64,000 nt of DNA, taken from Dasyornis broadbenti. Its lineage: Eukaryota > Chordata > Aves > Passeriformes > Dasyornithidae. The position numbers were made by a program, and so were the translations under genes. Shown one piece after another: positions 1 through 9,764 of this stretch. The notes below the pieces were generated by a model, which was not told the DNA's origin, ran no database searches, and saw nothing but the letters and a program-made list of their open reading frames with translations. The first letter of the stretch is position 1, and each line of letters starts with the position of its first letter. The DNA lies in NCBI GenBank assembly GCA_013397935.1, contig VZRN01003168.1, positions 620,313 through 684,312 of the forward strand, given 5' to 3'.

Positions 1-3000
1 AGTCAAAATAGTGGAAAGGAAAAAAATCACAGCATCTTCTGATTAAGAATTGTCTGTGCACAGACTTTTAATTTTCACCAACTCATTTGTCAGTCATAGC
101 TATTTGAGGAGTGCTTTGAGCAGCCATCTCATCATTGATCTTTGTAGCTTATTCTTTTGCAACATCTGTCTTCATTTGCACTTCATTAGCCTGGTTGGGT
201 GATGGTGTCACTGTGAATCTTCCCTTTGTTTGCTGGTTTTGGGTCCATAATGCTCTTTACTTTTAGGCAGCTGTATTTAGCCAAAACCTGGAACTAACAT
301 CTCTTGTGGTCAAAGGGAACACTCTATTTCCAGGAATAACTACATGCTTTGTTTTCATCTAATGAATTCCTAGTGTTTAGTTACTAAAGCCCTTCAGTTT
401 TATTTGCAGCCCTGCCTAAGCTCAGAGCTAAATCTAAATCCAAGACTCATGTCCACTCTAAGCTTCTCCTGGAGGGTAGTGATACAGGCTTGGTACTTTG
501 ATCCGTGGATTTTACCTCTCCTACATTGGTTCTCCTCAGATTGAGAACAGGGTGAAATAAATTTTTAAAAAGTATTAAAGAAGGTAAAATTGCAGAGATT
601 TTTTCGTTGCCAGTCTGAGCTGGTTAGCAGGGGAAGGTCCCTGCAGCTCTGGAGTCTGGTCTTGCAGAAAACTTCTTATGAACTTTTAAATTCTTGTGTG
701 CCAGAGAAATGTCCTACTTTCTCAGAACCCCTCTTCCTTGTAACTATAACTATTTCCCGTGGCAATGGCACCAGCCTCTTGGTTTTTTTCGTTCACAGAT
801 TTTTTTTTTTCTCTGAAACAGAAAACCACATTGCAAGTTGATCACCCTTGTGTATAGTTGAGTCAGATTCAGAAATAAAGAACAGACAAGTTCAAACCCA
901 AACAATGGCAGGAAAGAAGGCTCTCCAAGACAAAACTGGCTCATAACCAACCAATTTCCAGTAAAATTTCTGAGAAAGATGGGGACTACTCTCAACCGTA
1001 TTTGGTGCTACTGTACTGGCTTCAAATAGTTCTCTCCTTAAATCCTTTGATTAGAAGAGGACAGATCCAGCAACACCCATTTGTAGTCACCTTTTTCTCC
1101 TCAAAATCCTCTTGTGTCAGTGCCTTCGTGACAAAGGAGAGCGAGGAACATCAGAGAGCAGCCAGGATAGGGGTGGAACTGACTCCAGCTCAGGACAGCA
1201 GCCCGATCCTGACCCTTACTTCAATCACCTGGTTAATTACCTTTCTCCTAAAGTCAAACACTAATTAACTCAGGCAGTGTAACTATTGTACACTTCCGGT
1301 GTGAAACCACTGGTAAGTGATTACAGCCACATAAAACTCAAGTCTAACAGATTCTGCCATCCTGTACAGTCAAGAGGAAAAACCAATTAAAGTTCAGGCA
1401 CCTGAGCTGAATTTAGGACATAACCCAGACTTAAGAACTCAGCAGATTTAATGTAATGCAGTGCACCCAAAAAATTACCGCCCCAGACACTGCATTGGAA
1501 TCATTTTGAGTAAAGAAAAGCTTTCAGTCTTCATTTTCCTCTTCCTTTTCTAGTTAAATAAGACTTAACAATCCTTTTCTTTGATTTTTTTCTCTTCTCA
1601 TCTTTTTTGTGGTGCTCCATTCAACTTCTGGATCAACTGAAAACAAAATTAATAAAGAGAAAAAGGAGAGTGCCTACAAGGAAAGCCACCATGGTCAGGA
1701 CTCTTCATGTGGTCCTGAGGTCCCATGTGACAACCTGTTCATCTCCCTCAAGTGCAACTCTTTCACCTCCAAGAAAGGTCCCATCAAAACTGACTTTTGA
1801 ATTGCCCTTTGAGCCATGCTAAGTTTTGGATGGTGGAAGTTGGCTGGAAGAACCTCAGCTAGTGAGAGTTTTGTTTTTGGGGCTTTTTTACATCATTCTA
1901 GTAACTGAACCATTGCAACGCAGGTCTTGTGTAATTTCTTGCAATGGACACAACCATGCAGATGTGATTAAAATGTTCATGGCAAGTCAAGAACCATCTT
2001 TGTACTGCCAGATTACTCCATATCTCTGCTTTTGACTGATCAGAGCCTCAAAGGTTCTCAGAATCCTGAAGGGGGAAGAGAAGAGCTTTTCTGAAAGAAG
2101 CCAATCCTTTCCAAACTGTTCTAGTGTGGAGGACAGCATGAGCTACACAGGGAGCACATGACCAATAGCTTCTTTCCCTCTTTTACCTTTTTCTTGGAAT
2201 CAGCAGATGGAGGTTTTTCTTCAGACTCAAATCCCAGCTGATGGTCAGTTATTACCTAATTCCCTTGAATTATTTGTATTTCTTCCACAAGCAACACTTC
2301 TCTGTCACAAACGCAGTCTGACTCTAAGTGTAGACCTCATTAATTGGGATCTGATGCCCTCGAGTTGGAAATAGCTCTAAGATCATGACCTTCTGCTAGA
2401 GCTTTTTAGCAAAGCATTTTCCTGAGAAAACAAGGAACTAAAGGAGACATTTTGTGGCTCTGGGTGGCCCAGCCTGCTGATTTGTGCCCATCCTTGTGAG
2501 ACTGTGAGCCCCATCGAGGTCTCTCACAGCATTTTTATCGTGCCCACCTGGATGAGTATTGCACTTAGAGCATATTTCCAGCCTGCCTGTTTGCTTCCTG
2601 CAAATCTGAAATCTGCTCTCCAAATTAGTTGCTTTAATTAGCTGTTTGAGTGGAGTTTTCTGCCAGCAAACTCATTTGCTAAAAATGCGCATAGAAGGTA
2701 AATGCAGAAGAATATCTGTCAGTTGTGAGCGTGTCTGGAAATTAGAGTGAATATCCACTGCACTGATTTGACAGTAATTGCTATGATGTATTAAATCTGG
2801 GGCATTTTTATGCCTGGAACCATGATTCCTGAGTACTGAAGTTGTCTGAGTCTGTTCTATACATCCACTTCACTCGTACAGCTGCTGAATCCAGTTGAGG
2901 TCGGGTATGAAAGGAAGTCATTTTTATCTGACAGCCGTTTGTTGGTAACAATAAAATCATCTGGCAATCACAGCTCATTTCCTGCTGCTGAGAGGCCTCA

Positions 3001-3199
3001 CCAATAATTCCCAACCCTCGCATGATTCCCTGCAGAGAAGTCTGAGGCTGGATGAGCGAGGTTGGCCTCATCTCAGTTCCACAGGGTGGGAATCACACAC
3101 CATCCCAGGCACCCTCTGAGCTCAGAGGGAGCAAAAGCTGCCAGCCCAGCTCAGGGCAGCAGAACAGGGCACTCCCAGCCCTCTGAACTGTTTTATGAT
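1..3199. other. Gene-free unique sequence
   Basis: I see no gene or recognisable mobile element here. The stretch holds a 14-bp perfect palindrome (52-65), a T-run at about 800-810, and pyrimidine-rich DNA around 1525-1605. An ATG near 1691 lies in a perfect Kozak-like context (GCCACCATGG), but its frame closes after about 44 codons and resembles nothing I know. Base composition is ordinary. Confidence 0.6.
52..65. repeat. Perfect 14-bp palindrome
   Basis: GTCTGTGCACAGAC reads the same on both strands. Its GTCT and AGAC ends are SMAD-box-like half sites. A palindrome of this length can occur by chance in 64 kb, so no function is claimed. Confidence 0.5.
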
Positions 3200-3257
3200 T
3201 AAATGGTTGGGCTCAGTGACCTTAGAGGTCTTGTTCAGCCTAAATGATTCTGTGATG
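3200..3257 (+). mobile_element. CR1 LINE, 3'-end fragment
   Basis: A short remnant of the CR1 3' terminus. It has the tract around 'tggttgggctcagtgacc', then a degraded 'aggtctttccaacc' segment, and ends in 'aaatgattctgtga', the CR1 tail motif. Only the last 60 or so bases remain, as expected for a severely 5'-truncated and old insertion. Confidence 0.75.
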
Positions 3258-5033
3258 ATGCACTCATGAAGGGCCACAATTGACTTTTTTACTCTCTGAA
3301 CCTCCTCTGTGCTGCGTGTGCAAGAGCTGCATGGCTGGGAAACACAATTTATATCACACCTTATATCTTTCCAGACTCCTTTATCCCTCTCCTTGAAGTC
3401 CCTGTGTCATCAAACACAGTGCCCAAACCCTGTGGCTGGAAAGGAAATGGGAGGCTTTTCCAAAAGTTCTCCAGCTGCATTATCTCTTCCGTGAGGGTAT
3501 GGCTTGGTGGGCAACAGGGCAGGAAATGCCAGTGCAAAACCTTCTTCCCACTCAGGGTATTTGTTTGCATTTTCCATGTCCCTGTATCAACGCTCCTCTT
3601 CTGTTTTCCATCTGGATTATGAAACTTCCCATCTTTCCAGTGCGCTGGGGCTAAAATCATTCACACCATGTAATAAGAATTGTGCCAGGGGATGGTCCCG
3701 TGCACTGGGACCACCTTGAGTGTCATGGTTTGACTCTGTGGTACTCACCCAGCTGCCACAGCAAGGCTGTGAGCAAACTACCAGCTGGGAATGATCTCTG
3801 CGCTGGACTAATTGCCAGATGTGGGAATGGTTTGGAGGTAACTTAGTAGAAATAAGCCAAATTTGTGCCAGAGGATGTTCTAACACTTCAAAAACATTGG
3901 CAGTGGCCAAAATTGTTTCCAGCACACTTGACCAGTTTTATCTGCATGATTATACACGGAGTATGTACCTGTACTGGTGTAGTTGTGTCCAGGGAGACCT
4001 GGTCTACAGTGGGAATTCCTATTTATCCCTCAAAGAAGATCGCATAAATGAGCAAATGATGGCTAATGATGAGTAAATCTCATCCCTGCTTCAAAACCCT
4101 GGTCTCTGATCCCATGGTTTTCACAAACAGCAGTTATGACACACACATATTTTGCAGCCTGCAGCAAATCTGTCACTGCTTCAAATCTGGCCAAATGTCA
4201 CCTGGTTTCTTTTGCAAATGTCCAGTGCAGGTCCAGGTCAAAAACTGGGCACTGAGGTGGCAGCGTGGTAGAAATTACACAAAAGAACAAATACAAATAG
4301 TGCTGTGAGCACCTTCTTGGTACCTGTAGGTTGACTGGACAAGATTTAATCTGGCAGTGTCCCACTTTTTGAAAACAGGCTGCAACTAGTTTCAAGAGCT
4401 TTTAATAGTTTCAAGGGCTTTTTCTGGGAGGGAATTGTTGGTTGGATTTAGTAACATGATAATGAAGTCCAGATATAGCCCATCAGACTAGATAACGCAA
4501 AGTTTCTGAAATGCACTGGAATTTTACAGGGTGGGGAAAATAATCAGATGTTTGATTTTAAAGGGTGGTTGTAGTGACTTGCCAGACCATTTACGATAGG
4601 AATGAGCACAAAGCTGAAGCACCTCCTGGGATACGAGTGGCACACACCTTTAATGAGCAAAAAAAAATTAAAATACTACCTGGGGACCCTGGGTGGGATG
4701 GATATGGAGCATTCTTTATGCCTCTGTCTTGTGTTGATCCAGCGTTTGCCAATAGTTATTATTTTTGTCAGGAAAGCTGCCAAAGAGGTTGAGAATCTGT
4801 AGCCTGTTCAGTGAAGAAAAAAGCCTCTGTCCCATCTCCAGAAGTGAACACAAGATGGTGCTGCCATCCACCAGCTACCAGCCTTGCTTGTAGCCATAAA
4901 CTGCTTCTAATCCTTGGGCTTCTTTAAAATGAGAAATGCCTGAGAATGGTCACATAGAAATTAGGGCTTCTCCCCACAAAATGTGGTGGGATCAACAACC
5001 CAACTGAAGTGCATCTAAACCTAGCATGCGCCT
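3258..5033. other. Gene-free unique sequence
   Basis: No gene or repeat family is recognised. Overlapping open frames on both strands near 3309-3720 and 3819-4308 are shadows of one another and have no protein-like features. 'tgtcatggtttgac' at about 3722 resembles the start of some avian LTRs, but the following sequence does not continue the match. Confidence 0.5.
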
Positions 5034-5280
5034 CAAATTGCACCAGAGGAGGTTAAGATTAGATATTAGAAAAGATTCCTTCACTGAAAGGCTTGTCAAG
5101 AATTGGAAGGGGTTGCTCAGGGCGGTGGTGGAGTCACCATCCCTGAAGGGATTTAAAAGACATCTACACGTAGCACTTAGGGCCATAGATTAGTGTCAGA
5201 CTCGGCAGTGCTGGGTTAATGGTTGGATTCGATGACATTTAGAGATCTTTTCCAAACTAAGTGCTGCTCTGATTCTATGA
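5034..5280 (+). mobile_element. CR1 LINE, 3'-end fragment
   Basis: About 245 bp of CR1 3' sequence. In order: the 'accagaggaggtt' segment, 'agatattagaaaagattcc', the 'gtggtggagtcaccatccc' block, 'gggttaatggttgga', and a terminal 'gattctatga'. The gap to the usual 'ttccaacctaa' form shows several substitutions, so this is an old copy. No coding remnant is present because the 5' part is missing. Confidence 0.9.
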
Positions 5281-6349
5281 AAACCCTCATTAGTCCAGGC
5301 AGAAAGTGCCAGATGGCAAATGCAACACAAGCTGAGCAAAAACGAGCGACAAAAAATGCCCTATCCGGGATAATACTGTAACCAAATTCAGAGCTGCTGC
5401 GTCTGCAGTGTTCCCACCCCAGTCAGCATTTGGGAAAGACTTCTCAGTCCACTGCGGATGCAATGCAAATTCCCAGCTCTTTTTCTGTCTCTAAGGAAAA
5501 GCTCTGACTGATGCATGTGAGACTTGAGCCACTGGACAACACTGAGCCAACATCAAAAACAACCCAGGGAACTGAGGCCTCATCTACCAGGGAGATGGAG
5601 CAGATGGCAACTCACTGCTCCCAGTCATGCGATTATGTGAGACCCACTCCAAAAAAGATGTGCCAGACTAACAAATTTTAATGAAAATGAGGAAACCAAT
5701 TTCTCATAAAGCCAAAACCCTTCCTCTCTTGGCTTCTGTGGCTAAACCCTGTAGGCACGTGACTGAACCACTTATGAACCACTTGTTTATGCTCATTGCT
5801 CTTGTGCCCAGTGGCTTTGTCTGCCCTTCATTAGAGGTTCCCATAGAGATTCTTCTTTCCACCCAGCCACTTTCTTGCAAAATCCATGGGCATGTCAGTT
5901 CCTGGGAGACATCTCCCTCCCTGCTGACTGTGACTGGGACCAGCCAAGTGGTTCAATGGTTCTTGGTGGGACCCATGGCACTGGGTGAAGTCTCTTTCCA
6001 AAGGAAATGAGGCTAAAGGGAGATTTCTTTCCTCGTTGGGGACACTTTCCCACACATTAAAAAATATAATGCAGATGTTCTTTCCATAAGGAGGGAGAGA
6101 GCTGTGCTGTGGTTTTGGACTCTGAGTGACTCGTGCTGCATTAGCCCTGTCCCACCCCTCATTTCTTGGCTTCCCAGTCCAGACCAGATCATTTAGGTCT
6201 GTGTCTTTCCCGTCTTCATGGTGCTGTGGCAGGACCAGGGGCTGTGATTTGTACAGATGTGACTTGAATATTTTCTCAGGTGGTTTTTGGTTTTGTTTTT
6301 TTCCCATCAAAACTTGAATGGTTTCCCCCTCACACAGCCATGCCATCGG
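5281..6349. other. Gene-free unique sequence
   Basis: No gene is recognised. A perfect octamer ATGCAAAT (POU-factor type motif) lies at 5463-5470. A 171-codon open frame on the - strand (6346-5831) has no recognisable domain, overlaps a 109-codon frame on the + strand, and is treated as chance. Confidence 0.5.
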
Positions 6350-6412
6350 ATCTTAGAATATTCTGAATATCCTGAGTTGAATGGGACCCACAAGGATCAC
6401 CAAAATCCAGCT
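6350..6412 (-). mobile_element. CR1 LINE, 3'-end fragment
   Basis: Reverse-oriented CR1 3' end. It begins with a decayed 'agaatat..gaatat' tail, then 'cctgagttgaatgggaccc' and 'acaaggatcacc', the diagnostic block of the CR1 subfamily also present at 13454. It decays beyond recognition after about 60 bp. Confidence 0.75.
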
Positions 6413-6651
6413 CCAGTGAAGGTGTCTTGAGTCGCTGTCCTGGTATCATTCAAATTGCAGCTCATGTAGGTGTCAGTGACACAGTGAAAACCAAAAAGCT
6501 CTTATTGGTATTCCTAACCCTGGACCAAACCAATCTTCTCCTCTCAGAGCCCTGAAACTCATTTGAAGCCATTCCTAGAAGTCTCCACTCCAAGTTTCCT
6601 CCTCCAAGGCATAGACACACATTACTAAAAGTCAAATATCCCCTGCAAATG

Positions 6652-6681
6652 CCTGTAAATTTTCAGCCTGTAATTTTTCAG
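6652..6681. repeat. 15-bp tandem repeat, two copies
   Basis: The unit 'cctgtaaattttcag' is followed directly by 'cctgtaatttttcag', differing at one position. This is a typical replication-slippage product. Confidence 0.7.
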
Positions 6682-7349
6682 CCTGTGCTCTTAGACTCAC
6701 CTATTATTTGGCAGCATATCAAGTAAATAGCTGAGTGGTTGGAGGTGAATAAACCAAGTAGTAGAAAATTGCCGTACGGCTCAGATGTTCACCAATTTGG
6801 TGGGTGGGCCTTGAATTCTGTGCTCAAATCCTTGTCCTTCTTTAGATTCCCACTGAGCCTTCCCTTCCCTGAAACCACCTTGATCTTTGCAGTAACCAAA
6901 CTACTTTCTCATGCTGCTTTGTCTAGAGGATCACTTGTTTGAAGATCCCTGCTTCTCCTAGAAAGGCCTTTCTGCTGTCACACAAGCATCCTCCTTTCTG
7001 TCCCTATTTCTGTGACATCCTATACTTCTTCAGTAAATAGGGCATGAATGGGGATGTGGTGAGGGAAGTCTCACACAGGCAGACTCACACACAGCTCACT
7101 AGTCCAAAACTCTTGTTTTTAAGACAGATAGATGATACCAGCAAGGGCAGATACTGGTTGGGATTGTAACCAGTGGAAAATAAGTGGGAAAATACTCAGG
7201 CGAAATTTCAGTTGCCAAAAATCAATTCCAGGCAAACAGCCTGGATGTGATTCCTTTCCATACCGCAGTTGTACATGATGTCCTACCACTGTGTCCAACC
7301 CTTCCCAGGGAGGAGGATGACCAGGCCACAAGCCCAGAGGAATATTCCA

Positions 7350-7417
7350 GTGATCCTATGAAACAAAGCTAAATCAGGAATTGTCTGGTGATCCTATGAA
7401 ACAGAGCTAAATCAGGG
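7350..7417. repeat. 38-bp-period partial tandem duplication
   Basis: The segment starting 'gtgatcctatgaaac' at 7350 recurs 38 bp later at 7388. About 30 bp of the second copy match the first with one substitution (caaag against cagag), after which similarity is lost. The near-identity suggests a fairly recent local duplication. Confidence 0.85.
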
Positions 7418-8060
7418 AAGTTCACAATATGTCTGAACAGGGAAAAGTGAATATCAACTCAAAGAGCATCAGCTCAGGGTTCCAGGATGCACCTGGGCCT
7501 GCAAGGATTTACACACAGCTCAGGTTCTACCTGTTGGAGTAGAGACAGATAGCAACAGGGATTGTCCAGGAGGAGACAACGTGGATTGGTCAGGAATTCA
7601 GGTCCTTATAGCTGCGCATTTAATCTGTTTATCACCAGAGGCTGAGCAGGAATACATTGTCCAGATCATGTCGGTGGCGAGACAAATGAGTGGAGGCATC
7701 TTTCTCCAAAGGCCAAGTACTTCTGTGCTCCCTGTCAGCAGGTACCACACACCTGGGAACAGTGCCAGCCCCAAATGCTCTACCTCACAAGCCCCCTTGA
7801 TTCCTAAAGGAAGGCCCAGAAGGCTGGCCTTGCAATGATATGGACATTTTCTGTTCAGACCCACGCCAAGAACTGTCAAACTCATTCATCAGCTGCCTCT
7901 GTACAAATGGCAGCAGCATTCACTGGCCAGAAGCTTGGCAAGCGTTCAGAGCACTGACCTAGAAGTTAAAGGCTCTTTGTTCGTTACTAATCCCTGGAGC
8001 TATGCAGTCCCAAAGCCATTCCCTTTCTGTGCAACACAAGACCAGCTTTCACAGCCGTAG

Positions 8061-8187
8061 CCTGAGCCCAGTGAAGTCAATAGAAAGGCTGTCATTGTCT
8101 CTGGTGACCAATGCACTGTCCCTGGATTCTGCAAAATGAGACTGGCTCCTGCTTTTGTTGAAATCAATGCAAGAATTACCAGTGGCC
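8061..8187 (+). repeat. Possible ancient amniote interspersed repeat
   Basis: The stretch has the pattern 'tgagcccagtgaagtcaat' followed by a decayed second 'ttgaaatcaatgc...cagtgg' block. This resembles an old repeat (L3/CR1-like tail) frequent in reptile genomes, where paired 'gaagtcaat' and 'attgacttcagtgg' blocks occur. I am working from pattern memory and cannot align it, so confidence is low. Confidence 0.3.
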
Positions 8188-8550
8188 GCTGCTGAATCCA
8201 AACAGGGCCGCAGCGCGTGCCCCTCAGGAGTCTGAAATCCATGGTCACCTTTTTCTGAATATTTCAGAGAATGCAGGATGAAGTCTTAGACTTTTAGCAG
8301 GTTTTCAGTATTTTTAGGTGCCTTTTATTCCCAGAAGGACTTCTTACAACCACACTTGGATCATGTGCTGCTTTGTCCTGCTCCTACACAACCCTTTTTG
8401 AAAGCATTGTATCTCCTGGAAGCTCTTCTGGGGTGATGTGACACTATCCAGGTATAGCAACACCTTTTCCAGTGCTAAAACTGAGCTGGGAAATAGGGGA
8501 CCAGTCAAATAAATGTCAGCTAATTGTTTGAACCCATCCAAGAATCTGTT

Positions 8551-8723
8551 CTAGCGTTAGAAGCAAAATCCCTGGGTTATATCCTTAAGCAAGGCTTCTC
8601 CTGGACTGCTGGGATCTCCTCTGCTCTCACTGTCTTTGAGTCATTAATGACATCACTGGTGTTAATTGGTCTTTGATAAAGATAAGAAAGATTCTCAGAT
8701 TTGGGGGAAAAAGTAATAATAAT
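8551..8723 (+). repeat. Local duplication, copy A
   Basis: About 170 bp, starting 'ctagcgttagaagc' and ending in 'aagtaataataat', is clearly homologous and in the same orientation to 9489-9667. Shared blocks include 'cttctcctggactgctgg', 'cctctgctct', 'gtcattaa.aacatcactg' with small changes, and 'ttgataaagat.agaaagatt'. By eye about four in five positions agree. It matches no transposon family I can name. Confidence 0.85.
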
Positions 8724-9488
8724 TTAAAAATGAAGCCATGAAATCCTGAGCCAGCCATCCCAGAGGAGGATGAGTTACCCTCTGGAATTGTAGTCTTCTC
8801 TATATTGACCACAAGGAGAAGCAAGCCAGTATTTTACACTAAATCCTTGCCCTTTCACTGACAGAACCCAGAGGAAAACTGACCCAGTGAAAGCAAACCC
8901 ATCCCACTGACCATGGCCTACACAAGGTTAAGCCACAGTGTTTTGGGCCAATTTTTTCCGAGCTTTCTTAAATTTTGATTAATTATTGCAGGTAAAATGG
9001 CTTTTTTAGGTCTAGGCACCAAAAAAAGTTTGGATATTGTTATTTTCTATGTTAAAAGAATCGTTTTCATTGAAAATTTGAATGTTGACAAATGATAATT
9101 TGCTTCTTATTGATTTAGGTTATTTTCATTCGAAAAAAAGGCTGAGTGGGACATTTCTGTGCTGAGTTCATTTTCTTCCATGCACCAGCAGAAGGGCCCA
9201 AGACTGATGCTGGTGGAGAACTGACATTTCCCTTTATGGCAGTAGATGGAGCTATATCCTCAATAATGTTCTTTTCCAGACGGCAGAGCCCCGAAAAGGA
9301 GTTGTGCTGGTCACTTCTCCCAAAACTTCATCCAGAAGGGGACTGTGTGGGCAAGGGAGATGAATAAGCAGGGGTGGAAGGAATGAAGAGGTTTCCAGGT
9401 CTGGGATCATTATCCACTGCTCCAAGAACTTTCTTTACCACACATTTACAATGGGAGCTGTAACCCCCCTTCACTCCATCCACTGTAA
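8724..9488. other. Spacer between duplicated segments, with an AT-rich island
   Basis: No gene is seen. The part at 8940-9135 is strikingly A+T-rich, with short runs of A and T and TAATTA-type motifs, and it contrasts with the G+C-richer flanks. The spacer shows no similarity to the region outside either copy, so the duplication was dispersed by about 940 bp or the sequence between has diverged. Confidence 0.5.
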
Positions 9489-9667
9489 GGAGTGCTAGAA
9501 GAAAATCCCCTGGGTTACATCCTTGAGCAAGACTTCTCCTGGACTGCTGGAAATTCCTCTGCTCTCGCTGTCTGTGTGTCATTAATAACATCACTGATAT
9601 TTATTAGTCCTTGATAAAGATTAGAAAGATTCACAGATCTGGGGGGGATGGGGGGCAGGGAGTAATA
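9489..9667 (+). repeat. Local duplication, copy B
   Basis: Second copy of the 8551-8723 segment, offset by roughly 940 bp. Its 3' part differs: the 'ttgggggaaaaagtaataat' of copy A is here expanded into a G-rich tract (9641-9660) and then the microsatellite that follows. This implies both low-complexity tracts arose after the duplication from the short seed still present in copy A. Confidence 0.85.
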
Positions 9668-9764
9668 CCAATACCAATACCAATACCAATACCAATACCA
9701 ATACCAATACCAATATTAAGACTAAGACTAAGACTACTAATAATAACAATAACAAAAAAAAAAC
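9664..9764. repeat. Compound microsatellite (AATACC)8-(AAGACT)3-A-rich
   Basis: Eight perfect AATACC units occupy 9664-9711. They are followed by a short junction, three AAGACT units (9718-9735), 'actaataataacaataac', and an A-run of about ten. Hexamer repeats keep a frame open on both strands, producing artefactual Pro-Ile and Gly-Ile repeat peptides that should not be called genes. Confidence 0.97.

Larger units (their letters stand above)
6413..8060. other. Gene-free unique sequence
   Basis: No gene is recognised. Small direct repeats are visible: a 15-bp unit repeated at 6652-6681 and the 38-bp duplication at 7350-7417. The remainder is unremarkable unique sequence. Confidence 0.5.

Noticed and set aside
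1685..1822. Perfect Kozak context GCCACCATGG with a short frame
   Set aside because: The frame ends after about 44 codons, and no signal peptide, domain or neighbouring gene supports translation.
3722..3790. 'tgtcatggtttgac' like the start of avian endogenous retroviral LTRs
   Set aside because: Only about 14 bp match; no LTR body, primer-binding site or internal region follows.
5831..6346. 171-codon - strand frame
   Set aside because: No family recognised; composition looks random and no splice signals in phase were evident.
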